DNA from: Hydrogenophaga sp. Root209
GTDB lineage: Bacteria; Pseudomonadota; Gammaproteobacteria; Burkholderiales; Burkholderiaceae_C
Direction of reading: 5' to 3'
Length of the DNA stretch: 64,000 bases
Assembly: GCF_001428625.1 (NCBI RefSeq)
Contig: NZ_LMIE01000032.1
Location: 1 to 64,000 of the forward strand
Shown: positions 54,097 through 63,968 of the stretch, piece after piece
Layout of the letters: the number at the start of each line of letters is the position of its first letter
How positions within the stretch are numbered: position 1 is the first letter of the stretch
The notes under the pieces: model-generated
What the model saw: the letters and a program-made list of their open reading frames with translations, nothing else
The model's database searches: none
Told to the model about the DNA's origin: nothing
Made by a program: the position numbers and the translations under genes

Positions 54097-54789
54097 ATGT
54101 GCTTCTCGGCCACTGCAAGCTTTTCCGCGGGTGCGTTTCTCCTCGGAGTTGGAACGCTCACTGTCAGGACGGCCCTGGATACGGGCCAGCGTCGGGATCT
54201 TCCATTCGCGGCGATCCCGATGTTGTTCGCGATCCAGCAATTGATCGAGGGCGTGATCTGGCTGACTTTCAGTGAAGACGCTCCACGGCTGAACGCGGTG
54301 ATGACTCAGGTGTACTCCTTCTTCTCGCATGTGCTGTGGCCGGTCTACATACCCGTGGCTGTTCTGCTGATGGAGCCTCTGGGATGGCGCCACCGAGCGT
54401 TGAATGTCTTCGTTGCAGCCGGCGCCACGGTCGGGGCGTATTTGATGTACGCACTGGTGGCATTTCCAGTCGTATCAAAGCCCACCGGTCAGCACATCGA
54501 GTACGACTCGCCACACTTTTTTGCAGCAGTGACGATGACGCTGTACCTGCTGTCGACGGTGATCAGCCCGCTGCTGTCCACACACCGCATGGTGCAGGTC
54601 TTCGGCGCTCTTGCTCTGCTGTCGTTTGGCGCGGCTTACGCCTTTTATGCGACCTGGTTCATCTCGGTGTGGTGCTTCTTCGCTGCACTACTGAGTGCTG
54701 TGATCTGTCTCCACTTTTGCGGGTATGGGCGCGAGCGCAGGCCATCAAACGCCATCAGTCTTCCAACGCACCGTTCACGGGAGAGATGA
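54097..54789 (+). CDS. DUF6629-family membrane protein
   Basis: The 230-residue protein starts directly after the preceding stop. The signature MCFSATASFSAGAFLLGVG, then LPFAAIPMLFAIQQLIEG and VIWLTF matches DUF6629. About seven helices follow. Cys2 and Glu in QLIEG are conserved in the family as far as I recall. Its function is unknown. Confidence 0.8.
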   Translation: MCFSATASFSAGAFLLGVGTLTVRTALDTGQRRDLPFAAIPMLFAIQQLIEGVIWLTFSEDAPRLNAVMTQVYSFFSHVLWPVYIPVAVLLMEPLGWRHRALNVFVAAGATVGAYLMYALVAFPVVSKPTGQHIEYDSPHFFAAVTMTLYLLSTVISPLLSTHRMVQVFGALALLSFGAAYAFYATWFISVWCFFAALLSAVICLHFCGYGRERRPSNAISLPTHRSRER

Positions 54790-55299
54790 ATGCTGCCCCG
54801 TCGATACGAATGCAACAGCTTTGTCCAGGCTCTGCCGGGTCGGGTTTTTGCGCAAATGGACGTTCACACACGACTGTCATCACACATGGGCGAACCCTCC
54901 TGGAGGACGGGATGGGGACGGATGAAAACCGAACTCGACGAAGGGCAAGGGCAAAAGGTCGGGTCTCGGATGCGTTTGTCGGGGCGAGTCTTTGGTGTCG
55001 AACTCTCGGTCGAGGAGATGGTGACGGAGCGCATCCCTCCCCGTCGCAAGGTCTGGGAATCCACCGGGGCACCAAAGCTGCTCGTTATAGGCCACTACCG
55101 GATGGGCTTCGAGCTGTCACCCCATGGGAACGGTTCGATGCTCCGCGTCTTCATCGAGTATGAGTTGCCGGAAAGCGGGCTCGCACTTTGGCTCGGACGA
55201 TTGTTCGGCCAGCGCTACGCGCGATGGTGCACCCGGCAGATGGTTGACGACACAGTCAAGAACTTCGAGGCGAGTCCCACAACACAACGATCGATCTGA
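54790..55299 (+). CDS. SRPBCC-family protein
   Basis: A 169-residue soluble protein starting on the base after the DUF6629 stop. The pattern of long strands (FAQMDVHTRLSSH, GQGQKVGSRMRLSGRVFGVE, FELSPHGNGSMLRVFIEYEL) and a C-terminal helix suggests the SRPBCC/START-like lipid-binding fold. Ligand and role are unknown. It lies tightly inside the array. Confidence 0.7.
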   Translation: MLPRRYECNSFVQALPGRVFAQMDVHTRLSSHMGEPSWRTGWGRMKTELDEGQGQKVGSRMRLSGRVFGVELSVEEMVTERIPPRRKVWESTGAPKLLVIGHYRMGFELSPHGNGSMLRVFIEYELPESGLALWLGRLFGQRYARWCTRQMVDDTVKNFEASPTTQRSI

Positions 55300-55318
55300 T
55301 CATTCTGAGGAACTGAAC

Positions 55319-55963
55319 ATGAGCAAACAGATTCGAGCCACAACGGCTGCCCTGGCAACAAGCTTGGCCCTGAGCCTGAGCGGCTGCGGCTACAACACTT
55401 TTCAAAGTGCCGACGAGCAGATCAAGGCGGGTTGGGCCGAGGTCATCAACGAGTACCAACGCCGTGCGGACTTGATACCCAACCTCGTCAGCACAGTCAA
55501 AGGCGAAGCGAAATTCGAGCAGGACACATTGACGCGGGTCATTGAAGCGCGCTCGAGGGCTACATCCATCCAGGCCACACCGGAGTTGATCAACGACCCT
55601 GCGGCATTCCAGAAGTTTCAGCAAGCACAGGGCGAGCTTACTGGTGCATTGTCCAGGCTGATGGTGGTGTCGGAACAGTACCCGAGCCTGAGAGCCAACC
55701 AGGGATTTCGGGACCTCTCTGCGCAATTGGAGGGTACCGAGAACCGCATTTCAGTAGCGCGCAATCGATACATCCAATCGGTTCAGACCTACAACGTCAC
55801 TGTGCGGTCGTTCCCCTCGAACCTCACCGCCATGGTGATGGGATACAAGGAAAAGGCGACCTTTGCCGTTGAGAACGAAAAGGAAATTGCCAAGCCTCCC
55901 CGTGTCGAATTCGAAGCTGCCCCGGCCACATCCACAAGCCCAGCGTCGGGAGCCCTCAAGTGA
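55319..55963 (+). CDS. lemA: LemA-family lipoprotein
   Basis: The 214-residue protein starts at ATG 55319 (TGAGGAACTGAAC upstream). A lipobox (LALSLSGCG) makes it a membrane-anchored lipoprotein. The LemA core is visible in ADEQIKAGWAEVINEYQRRA, LIPNLVSTVKGEA, RVIEARSRATSI and RYIQSVQTYN. LemA often pairs with TPM-domain proteins, as it does in the next two genes, and is thought to act at the envelope; the exact role is unknown. Confidence 0.93.
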   Translation: MSKQIRATTAALATSLALSLSGCGYNTFQSADEQIKAGWAEVINEYQRRADLIPNLVSTVKGEAKFEQDTLTRVIEARSRATSIQATPELINDPAAFQKFQQAQGELTGALSRLMVVSEQYPSLRANQGFRDLSAQLEGTENRISVARNRYIQSVQTYNVTVRSFPSNLTAMVMGYKEKATFAVENEKEIAKPPRVEFEAAPATSTSPASGALK

Positions 55964-56832
55964 TTGCGATCAACCCAGTCGGCAGGTGCGGCAGCGCGCT
56001 GCTGCTTGCAAGCTTGCTGGCGGGCTCTTTGAGCTGGGCTTTGCCTTCCATGGCGCAGACGCCCGTTCCAGCGTTGACGGGGCATGTGGTCGACCAGACT
56101 GGAACGCTGACTTCGCAACAGACGTCTGCACTGGAACAAACGCTGACCGATTTTGAGACCAGGAAAGGCAGCCAGTTGGCCGTGCTTCTGGTCCCCTCGT
56201 CAGCGCCGGAAGCCATAGAGCCCTACGCCTTGCGCGTGGCCGAACAGTGGAAGCTGGGGCGCAAGAAGATCGATGACGGGGCGATCCTGGTCGTCGCCAA
56301 AGACGACCGCGCAGTTCGCATCGAGGTGGGCTACGGCCTGGAGGGTGCCCTCAATGACCTCACCAGCAAACGCATCATCAACGAGGCCATCCTGCCGCGC
56401 TTCAAGGTCCAGGACTTCCATGGCGGCATTGCCGCAGGGGTTGGGCAGATGATGCGCGTCGTGGACGGTGAACCCTTGCCCGCACCCAGTACACGGTCCA
56501 GTCAGGGCTCGGTGGGACTCCAGCAGTACGCACCGATGTTGTTCATTCTTGCGCTCACCGTGGGTGGTGTGCTGCGCTCCATGCTGGGCAAAGTGCCAGG
56601 CTCATTGGTTGCCGGCGGTGTCGTCGCGGTGATTGCCTGGTTGGTTGCAGGCGTCATCTCGATGGCGCTCGTGGCGGGCGTGGTCGCATTGCTGGTGACC
56701 TTGTCCGGGGGAGGTCTGCTTGGCCACGGCATGGGTGGCCACCACAGGGGCGGTGGTCGAGGTGGCGGTGGGGGAGGTTTCAGCGGCGGCGGGGGCGGTT
56801 TTGGCGGCGGTGGCGCGTCGGGGAGGTGGTAG
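55960..56832 (+). CDS. TPM-domain protein with Gly-rich tail (YgcG type)
   Basis: The 290-residue protein starts at GTG 55960 in a GTGA overlap with lemA. A signal peptide (ALLLASLLAGSLSWALPSMA) leads to the TPM domain (HVVDQTGTLTSQQTSALEQT, VLLVPSSAPEAIEPYALRVA, EVGYGLEGALNDLTSKRII). Two or three membrane helices follow and then a long Gly-rich tail (GGGRGGGGGGFSGGGGG). TPM proteins are proposed phosphatases or envelope factors. It usually works with LemA. Confidence 0.9.
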   Translation: MIAINPVGRCGSALLLASLLAGSLSWALPSMAQTPVPALTGHVVDQTGTLTSQQTSALEQTLTDFETRKGSQLAVLLVPSSAPEAIEPYALRVAEQWKLGRKKIDDGAILVVAKDDRAVRIEVGYGLEGALNDLTSKRIINEAILPRFKVQDFHGGIAAGVGQMMRVVDGEPLPAPSTRSSQGSVGLQQYAPMLFILALTVGGVLRSMLGKVPGSLVAGGVVAVIAWLVAGVISMALVAGVVALLVTLSGGGLLGHGMGGHHRGGGRGGGGGGFSGGGGGFGGGGASGRW

Positions 56833-56834
56833 TC

Positions 56835-57332
56835 ATGAACATCCAACGCATCGTGCGGCATTTGCTGGTGACGGATGGGCAGGTCAAAAGGGCTTTTCCT
56901 CCCAGCACATTGAGCCGGATCGAACAGGCCATCAAGGCAAGCGAGGCCAGCCATGTCGGTGAAGTCAGATTCGCGGTCGAAGGGGGGTTGGACGGCGTGC
57001 CGTTGTTCAAGGGGCTCTCGCCTCGAGACCGAGCAATCGAGCTCTTCTCCCAATTGCGTGTTTGGGACACGCAGCACAACACCGGTGTGTTGATTTACTT
57101 GCTGCTTGCAGACCGGGCCGTGGAAATCGTTGCCGACCGCGGGATCCACGCGAAAGTCGAGTCGCAGGAATGGTTCCGGGTCTGCCGACAAATGGAGGAA
57201 GCCTTCCGCCGGTCGGACTTCGAGGGTGGTGTCGTGCGGGGCGTGGAGACGGTGACGGGATACCTCGTGCAGCACTTTCCATCCAATGGCGATGACTCCA
57301 ACGAGCTGGCTGATGAGCCCGTGCTGTTGTGA
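56835..57332 (+). CDS. TPM-domain protein, short form
   Basis: The 165-residue protein starts at ATG 56835, with GGGAGG upstream. It lacks a signal peptide and is mostly one TPM domain (SEASHVGEVRFAVEGGLDGV, VLIYLLLADRAVEIVADRGI, FEGGVVRGVETVTGYLVQHF). It follows the larger TPM protein by two bases, forming the common LemA-TPM-TPM trio. Confidence 0.88.
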   Translation: MNIQRIVRHLLVTDGQVKRAFPPSTLSRIEQAIKASEASHVGEVRFAVEGGLDGVPLFKGLSPRDRAIELFSQLRVWDTQHNTGVLIYLLLADRAVEIVADRGIHAKVESQEWFRVCRQMEEAFRRSDFEGGVVRGVETVTGYLVQHFPSNGDDSNELADEPVLL

Positions 57333-57363
57333 GCCATACCGAAGACCAGTCTGGAGGGGACGT

Positions 57364-58671
57364 ATGACGCCAACGCGAGCAGCCGGACCAGGCGAGGCCA
57401 CAGGAATGGCGCGCAGGACTGACGGACTGCGACCTGTTCAAGTGGCATGGCTGGCGGGCGCTGTCTTCAGTGTTTCGGCTGGATATGGAGCGCTGTTGCC
57501 GGTGCTGCCAGGATGGCTGGCGACGCTGATGCCGGGGGTCGACGTCGTCGATGTCGGGCGCCACGTCGGCTTTCTCAGTGGTGTGTACGCAGCTGGGGTG
57601 CTGTTCGGAGCGCCTTTGTGGGGCGCCGTGTCAGATCGTCTGGGACGGCGGCGCGTCTTGATTGCGGGGTTGGTCGGTTACGTCACCAGTCTGTTGCTGT
57701 TGTTGGTCCCTGCCGCCACAGGGCTCTGGGGTCTCTATGCGCTGCGCGGTGCAACTGGATTTTTTGTCGCAGCGGTAATCCCTGTGGTCGCTGCCCTGGT
57801 GGCAGAACACACACCAAAGAGACTGCGCGCTCGGCGATTTGCGTGGTTGGGTGCCATGTCCTTGGTGGGATTCTTGTTTGGCCCGGCGTTGAGTGCGGTC
57901 GGCGTTTGGCTCGGACCGTGGGTTGCCGGCGCCCCGCTGTCACCTACGTTGTCAGCAAAGGTGGTGCTGCTGCTGTCTGCGTCACTCGGCGCCGTGATGA
58001 TGCTCGGGCTGGCCCGCACCTTGCCCACTCTGCGTGGTGACGCTGTCGTTGCCAAAGAGGATCTAGCCACTTCAACAGGTGTCGGAACTGATCAGGCCTC
58101 AGCCTTGCCCTTGTATTGGTTGAGCGGGGTGGTGATGTTTGTACTGGCAGGCTTTGAGCTGGGCATCGTTTTGCAGGAACAGCACTCCTCCGAAGTGACA
58201 TCTTCCCAGTCCGCGATCATGCTGGCTGAGTGCAGCTTGGTCATGCTGGGGGTCAATGCACTGCTCTTCATCACATCGCTGTTGGAGAAGATGCCTGCGC
58301 GAACGCTGATCGGAACAGGGCTTTTGCTGGCAACAGCAGGGCTGATCGTTTTGGCCACAGATCCAACCGACGCGTGGATGTACTTTGGCGTCAGCCTGAC
58401 CTCCGCCGGGACCGGCCTGGTGCTGCCAGTCATCGCCTATCTGGCCGCTGCCACTTCGCCGCCCAGGTTGGGTGCCGTGATGGGCGGTCTTGCCGCAGCG
58501 TCCGGCCTCGGTCAGACGCTCGGCTCGGCGGCGGGCGGCGAGCTTTTCGGCGCATTGCAACACCTCACCTTCGCCTGGTTGGCCGCGCCCTTGATCGCAA
58601 TGACAGGGCTCATGTTGGTGCGCCATCAATTGTGGTCTGGCACCGCCTCCACTGTCATTCATCCGCGCTAG
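57364..58671 (+). CDS. MFS transporter
   Basis: The 435-residue protein starts at ATG 57364 behind GGAGGGG. Twelve likely helices; the loop after helix 2 has WGAVSDRLGRRRVLIAG, the MFS motif A. Substrate cannot be named. It lies between the LemA/TPM group and arcD, 55 bp before arcD, and could serve arginine metabolism, drug export or metabolite export. Confidence 0.8.
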   Translation: MTPTRAAGPGEATGMARRTDGLRPVQVAWLAGAVFSVSAGYGALLPVLPGWLATLMPGVDVVDVGRHVGFLSGVYAAGVLFGAPLWGAVSDRLGRRRVLIAGLVGYVTSLLLLLVPAATGLWGLYALRGATGFFVAAVIPVVAALVAEHTPKRLRARRFAWLGAMSLVGFLFGPALSAVGVWLGPWVAGAPLSPTLSAKVVLLLSASLGAVMMLGLARTLPTLRGDAVVAKEDLATSTGVGTDQASALPLYWLSGVVMFVLAGFELGIVLQEQHSSEVTSSQSAIMLAECSLVMLGVNALLFITSLLEKMPARTLIGTGLLLATAGLIVLATDPTDAWMYFGVSLTSAGTGLVLPVIAYLAAATSPPRLGAVMGGLAAASGLGQTLGSAAGGELFGALQHLTFAWLAAPLIAMTGLMLVRHQLWSGTASTVIHPR

Positions 58672-58726
58672 TTGCCTTCCCACGCTGGAAGTACGTCCCA
58701 TTTGACAACACCCACTGGAGAAATTC

Positions 58727-60193
58727 ATGGCCTACACGAAGACTTTAGACACGGAAAATTCTGTGCCCGCTGAGACAGGCAACGCGCGCCAAAGGAAGCT
58801 GCCACTCAGTTTGCTGGTGGCCTTGGTGGTCGGATCCATACTGGGCAGCGGCATCTTTGGGCTGCCGCAGAACATGGCAGCCGGTGCCGGGGCAGGCGCG
58901 GTTCTCATTGGTTGGTTGATCACTGGTGTCGGAATGCTGGCGTTGGCGCTCGTGTACCAGTCGCTCGCCCTGCGAAAGCCTGACCTCAACAACGGCGTCT
59001 ATGCCTACGCCCGGGCAACAGCCGGCGAGTACGTTGGCTTCAACGCCGCCTGGGGTTACTGGGTCAGCGCCTGGATAGGCAATGTGGGCTACTTGGTAGC
59101 CGCATTCGGCGCGCTGGGCTACTTCTTTCCGGTCTTTGGTGACGGCAACACGATTGCAGCAGTCGCTGGTGCGTCTGTGGTTCTCTGGGTCGTACATGCG
59201 ATGGTGCTGCGCGGCATCCAGGGTGCGGTGATGCTCAATGCCGTGGTCACGCTGGCCAAGGTTGTTCCGCTCTTGCTTTTCATCGTGCTGGTCGCTCTGG
59301 CCTTTCAGGTGCAGACCTTCACGTTCGATTTCTGGGGTTCCACAGCCCTGGGACCGCTGCTGGACCAGGTGCGCAGCACCATGCTGGTGACCGTGTGGGT
59401 CTTCATCGGCATTGAAGGTGCCAGCGTTTACTCGGCCCGCGCGCGGCGTCGCGAGGATGTGGGCCGTGCCACCGTGATCGGGTTCGCCATCACATTGGCG
59501 CTGCTGATGAGCGTGTCGTTACTGTCGCTGGGTGTGCTGCAGCAACCGCAGCTCGCGCAGCTGAAGAACCCCTCAATGGCCGGTGTACTGGAAAGTGCGG
59601 TCGGCACCTGGGGCGCGGTGTTGATCTACATCGGCTTGATCGTGTCGGTGGGGGGTGGCTTTCTCGCCTGGATGCTGCTGGCGGCTGAGTCGCTGTTCAC
59701 GCCTGCTGGAGGTGGCGTGATGCCTGAGTGGCTGGGGCGCCAGAACCGCCAAGGTGTGCCCGCCCACGCGCTGTGGCTGACCAACGGCATGGTGCAGTTG
59801 TTCCTGATCGTGACGCTGTTTTCCAAGGCCTCATACCTTGCACTAATCTCGTTGTCCACGGCGATGATCCTGCTGCCCTACCTGTTCAGCGCAATATACG
59901 GATTGTTGCTTTCATTGCGTGGCGAGGGCGCTTCCGGTACACGGCGCACGGCGGACTTGCCCGTGGCGGGATTGGCAACGGTGTATTGCCTGTGGCTGCT
60001 GTACGCAGCTGGTCCGAAGTACCTGCTGCTCGGCTCATTGCTCTATGCCCCAGGCGCGGCGGTGTATCTGTGGGCCCGAAAGCAACGTGCCGAGCGTGCA
60101 TTCAAGACCTATGAAGTCGCAATTCTGATTGCGATGCTGTTGATGGCGGCAGTGGCGGCCTATTTGTTGTCCACGGGCGGGCTCAGCCTGTGA
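58727..60193 (+). CDS. arcD: Arginine/ornithine antiporter (APC family)
   Basis: A 488-residue membrane exchanger with 12 or more helices. The start ([39 protein letters not shown]) is the typical basic amino-acid/polyamine antiporter sequence, and [20 protein letters not shown] and [16 protein letters not shown] support it. It imports arginine and exports ornithine, so the pathway runs without energy cost for uptake. It overlaps arcA by four bases. Confidence 0.92.
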   Translation: MAYTKTLDTENSVPAETGNARQRKLPLSLLVALVVGSILGSGIFGLPQNMAAGAGAGAVLIGWLITGVGMLALALVYQSLALRKPDLNNGVYAYARATAGEYVGFNAAWGYWVSAWIGNVGYLVAAFGALGYFFPVFGDGNTIAAVAGASVVLWVVHAMVLRGIQGAVMLNAVVTLAKVVPLLLFIVLVALAFQVQTFTFDFWGSTALGPLLDQVRSTMLVTVWVFIGIEGASVYSARARRREDVGRATVIGFAITLALLMSVSLLSLGVLQQPQLAQLKNPSMAGVLESAVGTWGAVLIYIGLIVSVGGGFLAWMLLAAESLFTPAGGGVMPEWLGRQNRQGVPAHALWLTNGMVQLFLIVTLFSKASYLALISLSTAMILLPYLFSAIYGLLLSLRGEGASGTRRTADLPVAGLATVYCLWLLYAAGPKYLLLGSLLYAPGAAVYLWARKQRAERAFKTYEVAILIAMLLMAAVAAYLLSTGGLSL

Positions 60194-61449
60194 ACGCCAT
60201 GAACAACCTTACCCAAAGTCCCAAGCATGATGTGGCGTTTGGCGTGCATTCAGAAGTGGGGCGTCTGCGCAAAGTGATGGTGTGCCGTCCCGGTCTGGCG
60301 CAAATGCGATTGACGCCTGGCAACTGCCGAGAGCTGTTGTTCGACGACGTGCTCTGGGTTACCCAGGCGAAAAATGATCACTACTCTTTCGTCAACGCGA
60401 TGGTCGAACGGGGCGTTGAGGTGCTGGAAATGCACGAGCTACTGGAAACTGTCGTGGCCAACACCACTGCGCGCGACTGGATACTCGATCGCAAGCTCAC
60501 CGCCAGCTTCTTCGATCAGGAAGATGTGTGGGCACTGCGCCAATGGCTCGAGTCACTGCCTGCAGCGCAACTGGCCGAACGCCTGATTGGTGGTGTGGTG
60601 CGCGGCGAGTTGCCATTTGAGCCCACGGGCCTGACAGCGCGCTGCGCTTCACCATCTGACTTTCTGCTGCAACCCCTGCCCAACACACTGTTCACGCGCG
60701 ACACAAGTTGCTGGATCGGCGACGGCGTGGTGTTGAGTCCGATGTTTTGGCCTGCACGTCGTCAGGAAACCCTGCTGGCCACCGCGATCTACCGATTCCA
60801 TCCGGACTTTGCAGGTCAGGTTGTCGAGTGGTGGGGCGACCCCGATGTGGATCACGGCCTGGCTTCGTTGGAAGGTGGTGACGTCATGCCACTGGGTGGC
60901 GGCGTTGTGCTCGTGGGCATGGGCGAGCGCACTTCCCCGCAGGCGGTAAGTCAACTCGCTCGTGTGCTGTTCGCCCGCGGTGCTGCGACCCGTGTGCTTG
61001 CCGCGCAGATGCCCAAGTCACGCGGTGCCATGCATCTGGACACCGTGTTCACCTTTTGCGATGTCGACCTCGTCACGATCTTCCCAGAGGTCGTGAACGA
61101 GATTCGAACCTACAGTCTGTGGCCAGGCGAGAGAGAGGGTTCGCTTGAAGTGCGGCCCGAGGGTCTGCCGTTCATTGAAGTGGTGGCTCAAGCCTTGGGT
61201 TTGCCGCGCCTGCGCACCGTGTTGACCGGAGGTGACGCCTACGAGGCCGAGCGAGAGCAGTGGGATGACGGGAACAACCTGCTCGCCCTCGCCCCGGGTG
61301 TCGTGATGGCCTACAACCGCAACACCTATACCAACACGCTGCTGCGCAAGTCGGGCATCGAGGTCATCACGATCCCCAGCGGTGAACTCGGTCGCGGTCG
61401 CGGCGGGAGCCATTGCATGTCGTGCCCGATCTCGCGTGACGCCCCCTGA
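60190..61449 (+). CDS. arcA: Arginine deiminase
   Basis: Hydrolyses arginine to citrulline and ammonia. It is 419 residues from GTG 60190 in a GTGA overlap with arcD (ATG 60199 is an alternative). Catalytic sites are the Cys near 409 in [10 protein letters not shown], the Asp in [22 protein letters not shown], and the His in [11 protein letters not shown]. It is full length for bacterial ArcA. The ammonia formed would also buffer acid. Confidence 0.97.
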   Translation: MNAMNNLTQSPKHDVAFGVHSEVGRLRKVMVCRPGLAQMRLTPGNCRELLFDDVLWVTQAKNDHYSFVNAMVERGVEVLEMHELLETVVANTTARDWILDRKLTASFFDQEDVWALRQWLESLPAAQLAERLIGGVVRGELPFEPTGLTARCASPSDFLLQPLPNTLFTRDTSCWIGDGVVLSPMFWPARRQETLLATAIYRFHPDFAGQVVEWWGDPDVDHGLASLEGGDVMPLGGGVVLVGMGERTSPQAVSQLARVLFARGAATRVLAAQMPKSRGAMHLDTVFTFCDVDLVTIFPEVVNEIRTYSLWPGEREGSLEVRPEGLPFIEVVAQALGLPRLRTVLTGGDAYEAEREQWDDGNNLLALAPGVVMAYNRNTYTNTLLRKSGIEVITIPSGELGRGRGGSHCMSCPISRDAP

Positions 61450-61482
61450 TCCACCGCACAGCCACCCAAGGAGACCGACACC

Positions 61483-62481
61483 ATGAGTTTCAACCTTCGC
61501 AACCGCAGCCTGCTGGACCTGAAGGATTTTGTGCCGCGAGACATTCGCTTCCTGCTTGATCTGGCCAACGAACTGAAACGTTCCAAATATGCGGGCAACG
61601 AGCATCCGCGGTTGAAGGGCAAAAACATCGCGCTGGTTTTCGAGAAGGCTTCGACACGGACACGGTGCGCATTCGAAGTGGCGGTGCACGACCAAGGGGG
61701 GCACGTCACTTACATCGATCCAGTGAGCTCGCAGTTGGGCCACAAGGAGTCGCTCAAGGACACGGCGCGTGTGCTGGGTCGGCTCTACGACGGCATCGAG
61801 TACCGCGGCTTCCACCAGAGTGTGGTCGAGGAGCTGGCGCGCTTTTCGCATGTGCCGGTGTGGAACGGACTTACCGATGAAGCGCATCCGACCCAGATCC
61901 TCGCCGATCTGTTGACGATGGAGGAGTTTGGTGAAAGGCCCTTGCACGAGCTCTCGTTCTGCTACCTCGGCGACGCACGCTTCAACATGGGCTGCTCGCT
62001 GTTGATTGGTGGCACACAGATGGGCATGGATGTGCGTATCGCAGCGCCGGCTGGCCTCCAGCCGCCCGCCGAACTGGTGGAAGAGATGCGCACACTGGCG
62101 CAGACCACAGGAGCACGCATCAGCATCGAGATCGACCCCCTGAAAGCTGTCATTGGAGCCGACTTCATTTACACCGACGTCTGGGTCTCTATGGGCGAGC
62201 CGGACGACGTGTGGAAACAGCGCATCGACCAGCTCCTGCCCTACCAGGTGAATAAAGCGCTGATGCAAGCAACCGGCAAGGCGCGCACCCGCTTCATGCA
62301 TTGCCTACCCGCCTTTCACAATCTGGACACCGAGGTCGGGCGCCATGTACACGAACGATTTGGACTGAGCGAGATCGAGGTCACCGACGAGGTGTTCGAG
62401 TCCGACGCGTCCATCGTCTTCACGCAGGCCGAGAACCGCATGCACACGATCAAGGCCGTGCTGGTGGCCACGCTGGCATGA
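61483..62481 (+). CDS. arcB: Ornithine carbamoyltransferase, catabolic
   Basis: Splits citrulline with phosphate to ornithine and carbamoyl phosphate. It is 332 residues with AAGGAG before ATG 61483. The carbamoyl-phosphate site STRTRC is at residues 57-62 and the ornithine site MHCLPAFHN begins at 272. Operon position between arcA and arcC argues for the catabolic role. Confidence 0.97.
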   Translation: MSFNLRNRSLLDLKDFVPRDIRFLLDLANELKRSKYAGNEHPRLKGKNIALVFEKASTRTRCAFEVAVHDQGGHVTYIDPVSSQLGHKESLKDTARVLGRLYDGIEYRGFHQSVVEELARFSHVPVWNGLTDEAHPTQILADLLTMEEFGERPLHELSFCYLGDARFNMGCSLLIGGTQMGMDVRIAAPAGLQPPAELVEEMRTLAQTTGARISIEIDPLKAVIGADFIYTDVWVSMGEPDDVWKQRIDQLLPYQVNKALMQATGKARTRFMHCLPAFHNLDTEVGRHVHERFGLSEIEVTDEVFESDASIVFTQAENRMHTIKAVLVATLA

Positions 62482-62491
62482 GGGCATCCAC

Positions 62492-63451
62492 ATGAGACTG
62501 GTCATTGCCCTGGGCGGCAACGCGCTGTTGCGCCGTGGTCAGGCGCTGAGTGCAGACAACCAACTCGACAACGTGCGCATCGCCGCTGCACAGCTGGCGC
62601 GTGTGGCGCTGAAACATGAAGTTGTGCTCACCCACGGCAATGGTCCACAGGTCGGTTTGTTGGCCCTTCAATCGGCGGCATACACCGTGGTGCAAGGCTA
62701 TCCACTGGACGTACTGGGTGCGCAGACCGACGGCATGATCGGATATCTGCTCGAACAGGAGCTAAGCAATCTACTTCCGCCCGACAAGGTGGTTGTCACG
62801 CTATTGACCCGCGTGGAAGTGGATCTTGCGGACCCGGCTTTTGCAAAGCCGAGCAAGCCGATCGGTCCGATCTATCGCAGCGAGGAGGCTGAAAAGATCG
62901 GTGCTGAGAAAGGCTGGGTCATGGCAGCTGACGGTGCGGGGTTCCGGCGTGTCGTTGCTTCGCCGCACCCACAGCGGGTTCTGGGACTGGATCCCATTCG
63001 CTGGATGCTGGCCCATCAGGCGCTGGTGATCGCAGCTGGTGGTGGTGGCATCCCTGTCGCGGTGGGTGATGACGGGCGCAGCCGGCACGGTGTCGAGGCC
63101 GTCATCGACAAAGACCTGTGCAGCGGCCTGCTGGCCCGCGAGCTGAAATCGGATTGCCTGATCATTGCCACTGACGTGGATGCTGTTTATCTTGATTGGG
63201 GACTACCCGGGCAACGCGCCCTGCGACTGGTGTCCCCGGTTGAACTGGCGCGCCATGCGTTCCCTCCTGGCTCGATGGGACCCAAAGTGGAGGCGGCATC
63301 CCGTTTTGCCACGGACACCGGCAACCGGGCTTTGATCGGTTCGCTCGAAAACATCGAGGCAATGCTGGAAGGTCGAGCTGGAACGGAGGTTCGGCGTGAT
63401 GTGGCCGCCCCGCTCGACAGTTCTTCGCACGGTTTCCACTTGGTCGGGTAA
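62492..63451 (+). CDS. arcC: Carbamate kinase
   Basis: Makes ATP from carbamoyl phosphate and ADP, the energy-yielding step of the arginine deiminase route. It is 319 residues with typical motifs [66 protein letters not shown] and [13 protein letters not shown]. It starts ten bases after arcB and is the last gene of the array. Confidence 0.96.
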   Translation: MRLVIALGGNALLRRGQALSADNQLDNVRIAAAQLARVALKHEVVLTHGNGPQVGLLALQSAAYTVVQGYPLDVLGAQTDGMIGYLLEQELSNLLPPDKVVVTLLTRVEVDLADPAFAKPSKPIGPIYRSEEAEKIGAEKGWVMAADGAGFRRVVASPHPQRVLGLDPIRWMLAHQALVIAAGGGGIPVAVGDDGRSRHGVEAVIDKDLCSGLLARELKSDCLIIATDVDAVYLDWGLPGQRALRLVSPVELARHAFPPGSMGPKVEAASRFATDTGNRALIGSLENIEAMLEGRAGTEVRRDVAAPLDSSSHGFHLVG

Positions 63452-63683
63452 GGCAAACGTTTCCTTGTGAGCTGCGTAAGCGCACCGACTCGTTTTATGC
63501 CGACGTCGCCGCCGGTTCAGGAGGGAGGGCAGTCGGGTTGCGGCAATCCATCCTGACTTTGCGCTGACCGAGATGTAATGCATTCGCAAGCTGCCGGTCA
63601 TGGGTGCCTTACTACATTGGACTCGTACGCTGTACCGCATTGATTCATTCGAACAATGTGATTTGTTCTTACAGGAGACATCC

Positions 63684-63968
63684 ATGATTCGCAACCTCAA
63701 CATTCTCGTCCTCTCAATGGCCGCACTGGCTCCAGCTTTCGCAATGGACGCAGCACAGTCAGAGGCCAAGCAGGTCATCGCGTTGCAGAACGGGGAGAAG
63801 CTTTACGTTTTCAAAGACGGATTGATGGCGAAGGAAAGCAAGTTCGGAAGCGTGAAGCACCTCACCAAGGGTGAAGTGGTCCAGACGGCCGATGGAAAAA
63901 GCATCACGACGATGGGCAACGAAGTCGCGCGTTTGAGTTCCCTGTTGAACAGAGGTCACGGCAACTGA
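63684..63968 (+). CDS. copK: CopK-like periplasmic copper protein
   Basis: The 94-residue protein starts at ATG 63684 behind CAGGAGACATCC, with signal peptide (LNILVLSMAALAPAFA). The mature part aligns by eye with CopK of Cupriavidus: NGEKLYVFKDGLMAKESKFG, then KGEVVQTADGKSITTMGNEV and LLNRGHGN. Known CopK binds Cu(I) through a cluster of Met residues. This copy keeps few (the KDGLMA and TTMGNE positions), so its binding may differ. It stands alone 232 bp after arcC, in a gap where I see no other gene. Confidence 0.75.
   Translation: MIRNLNILVLSMAALAPAFAMDAAQSEAKQVIALQNGEKLYVFKDGLMAKESKFGSVKHLTKGEVVQTADGKSITTMGNEVARLSSLLNRGHGN

Noticed and set aside
63636-63652. FNR-like site before the CopK-like gene (TTGATTCATTCGAA)
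   Set aside because: The second half-site does not match ATCAA, so it is not called.
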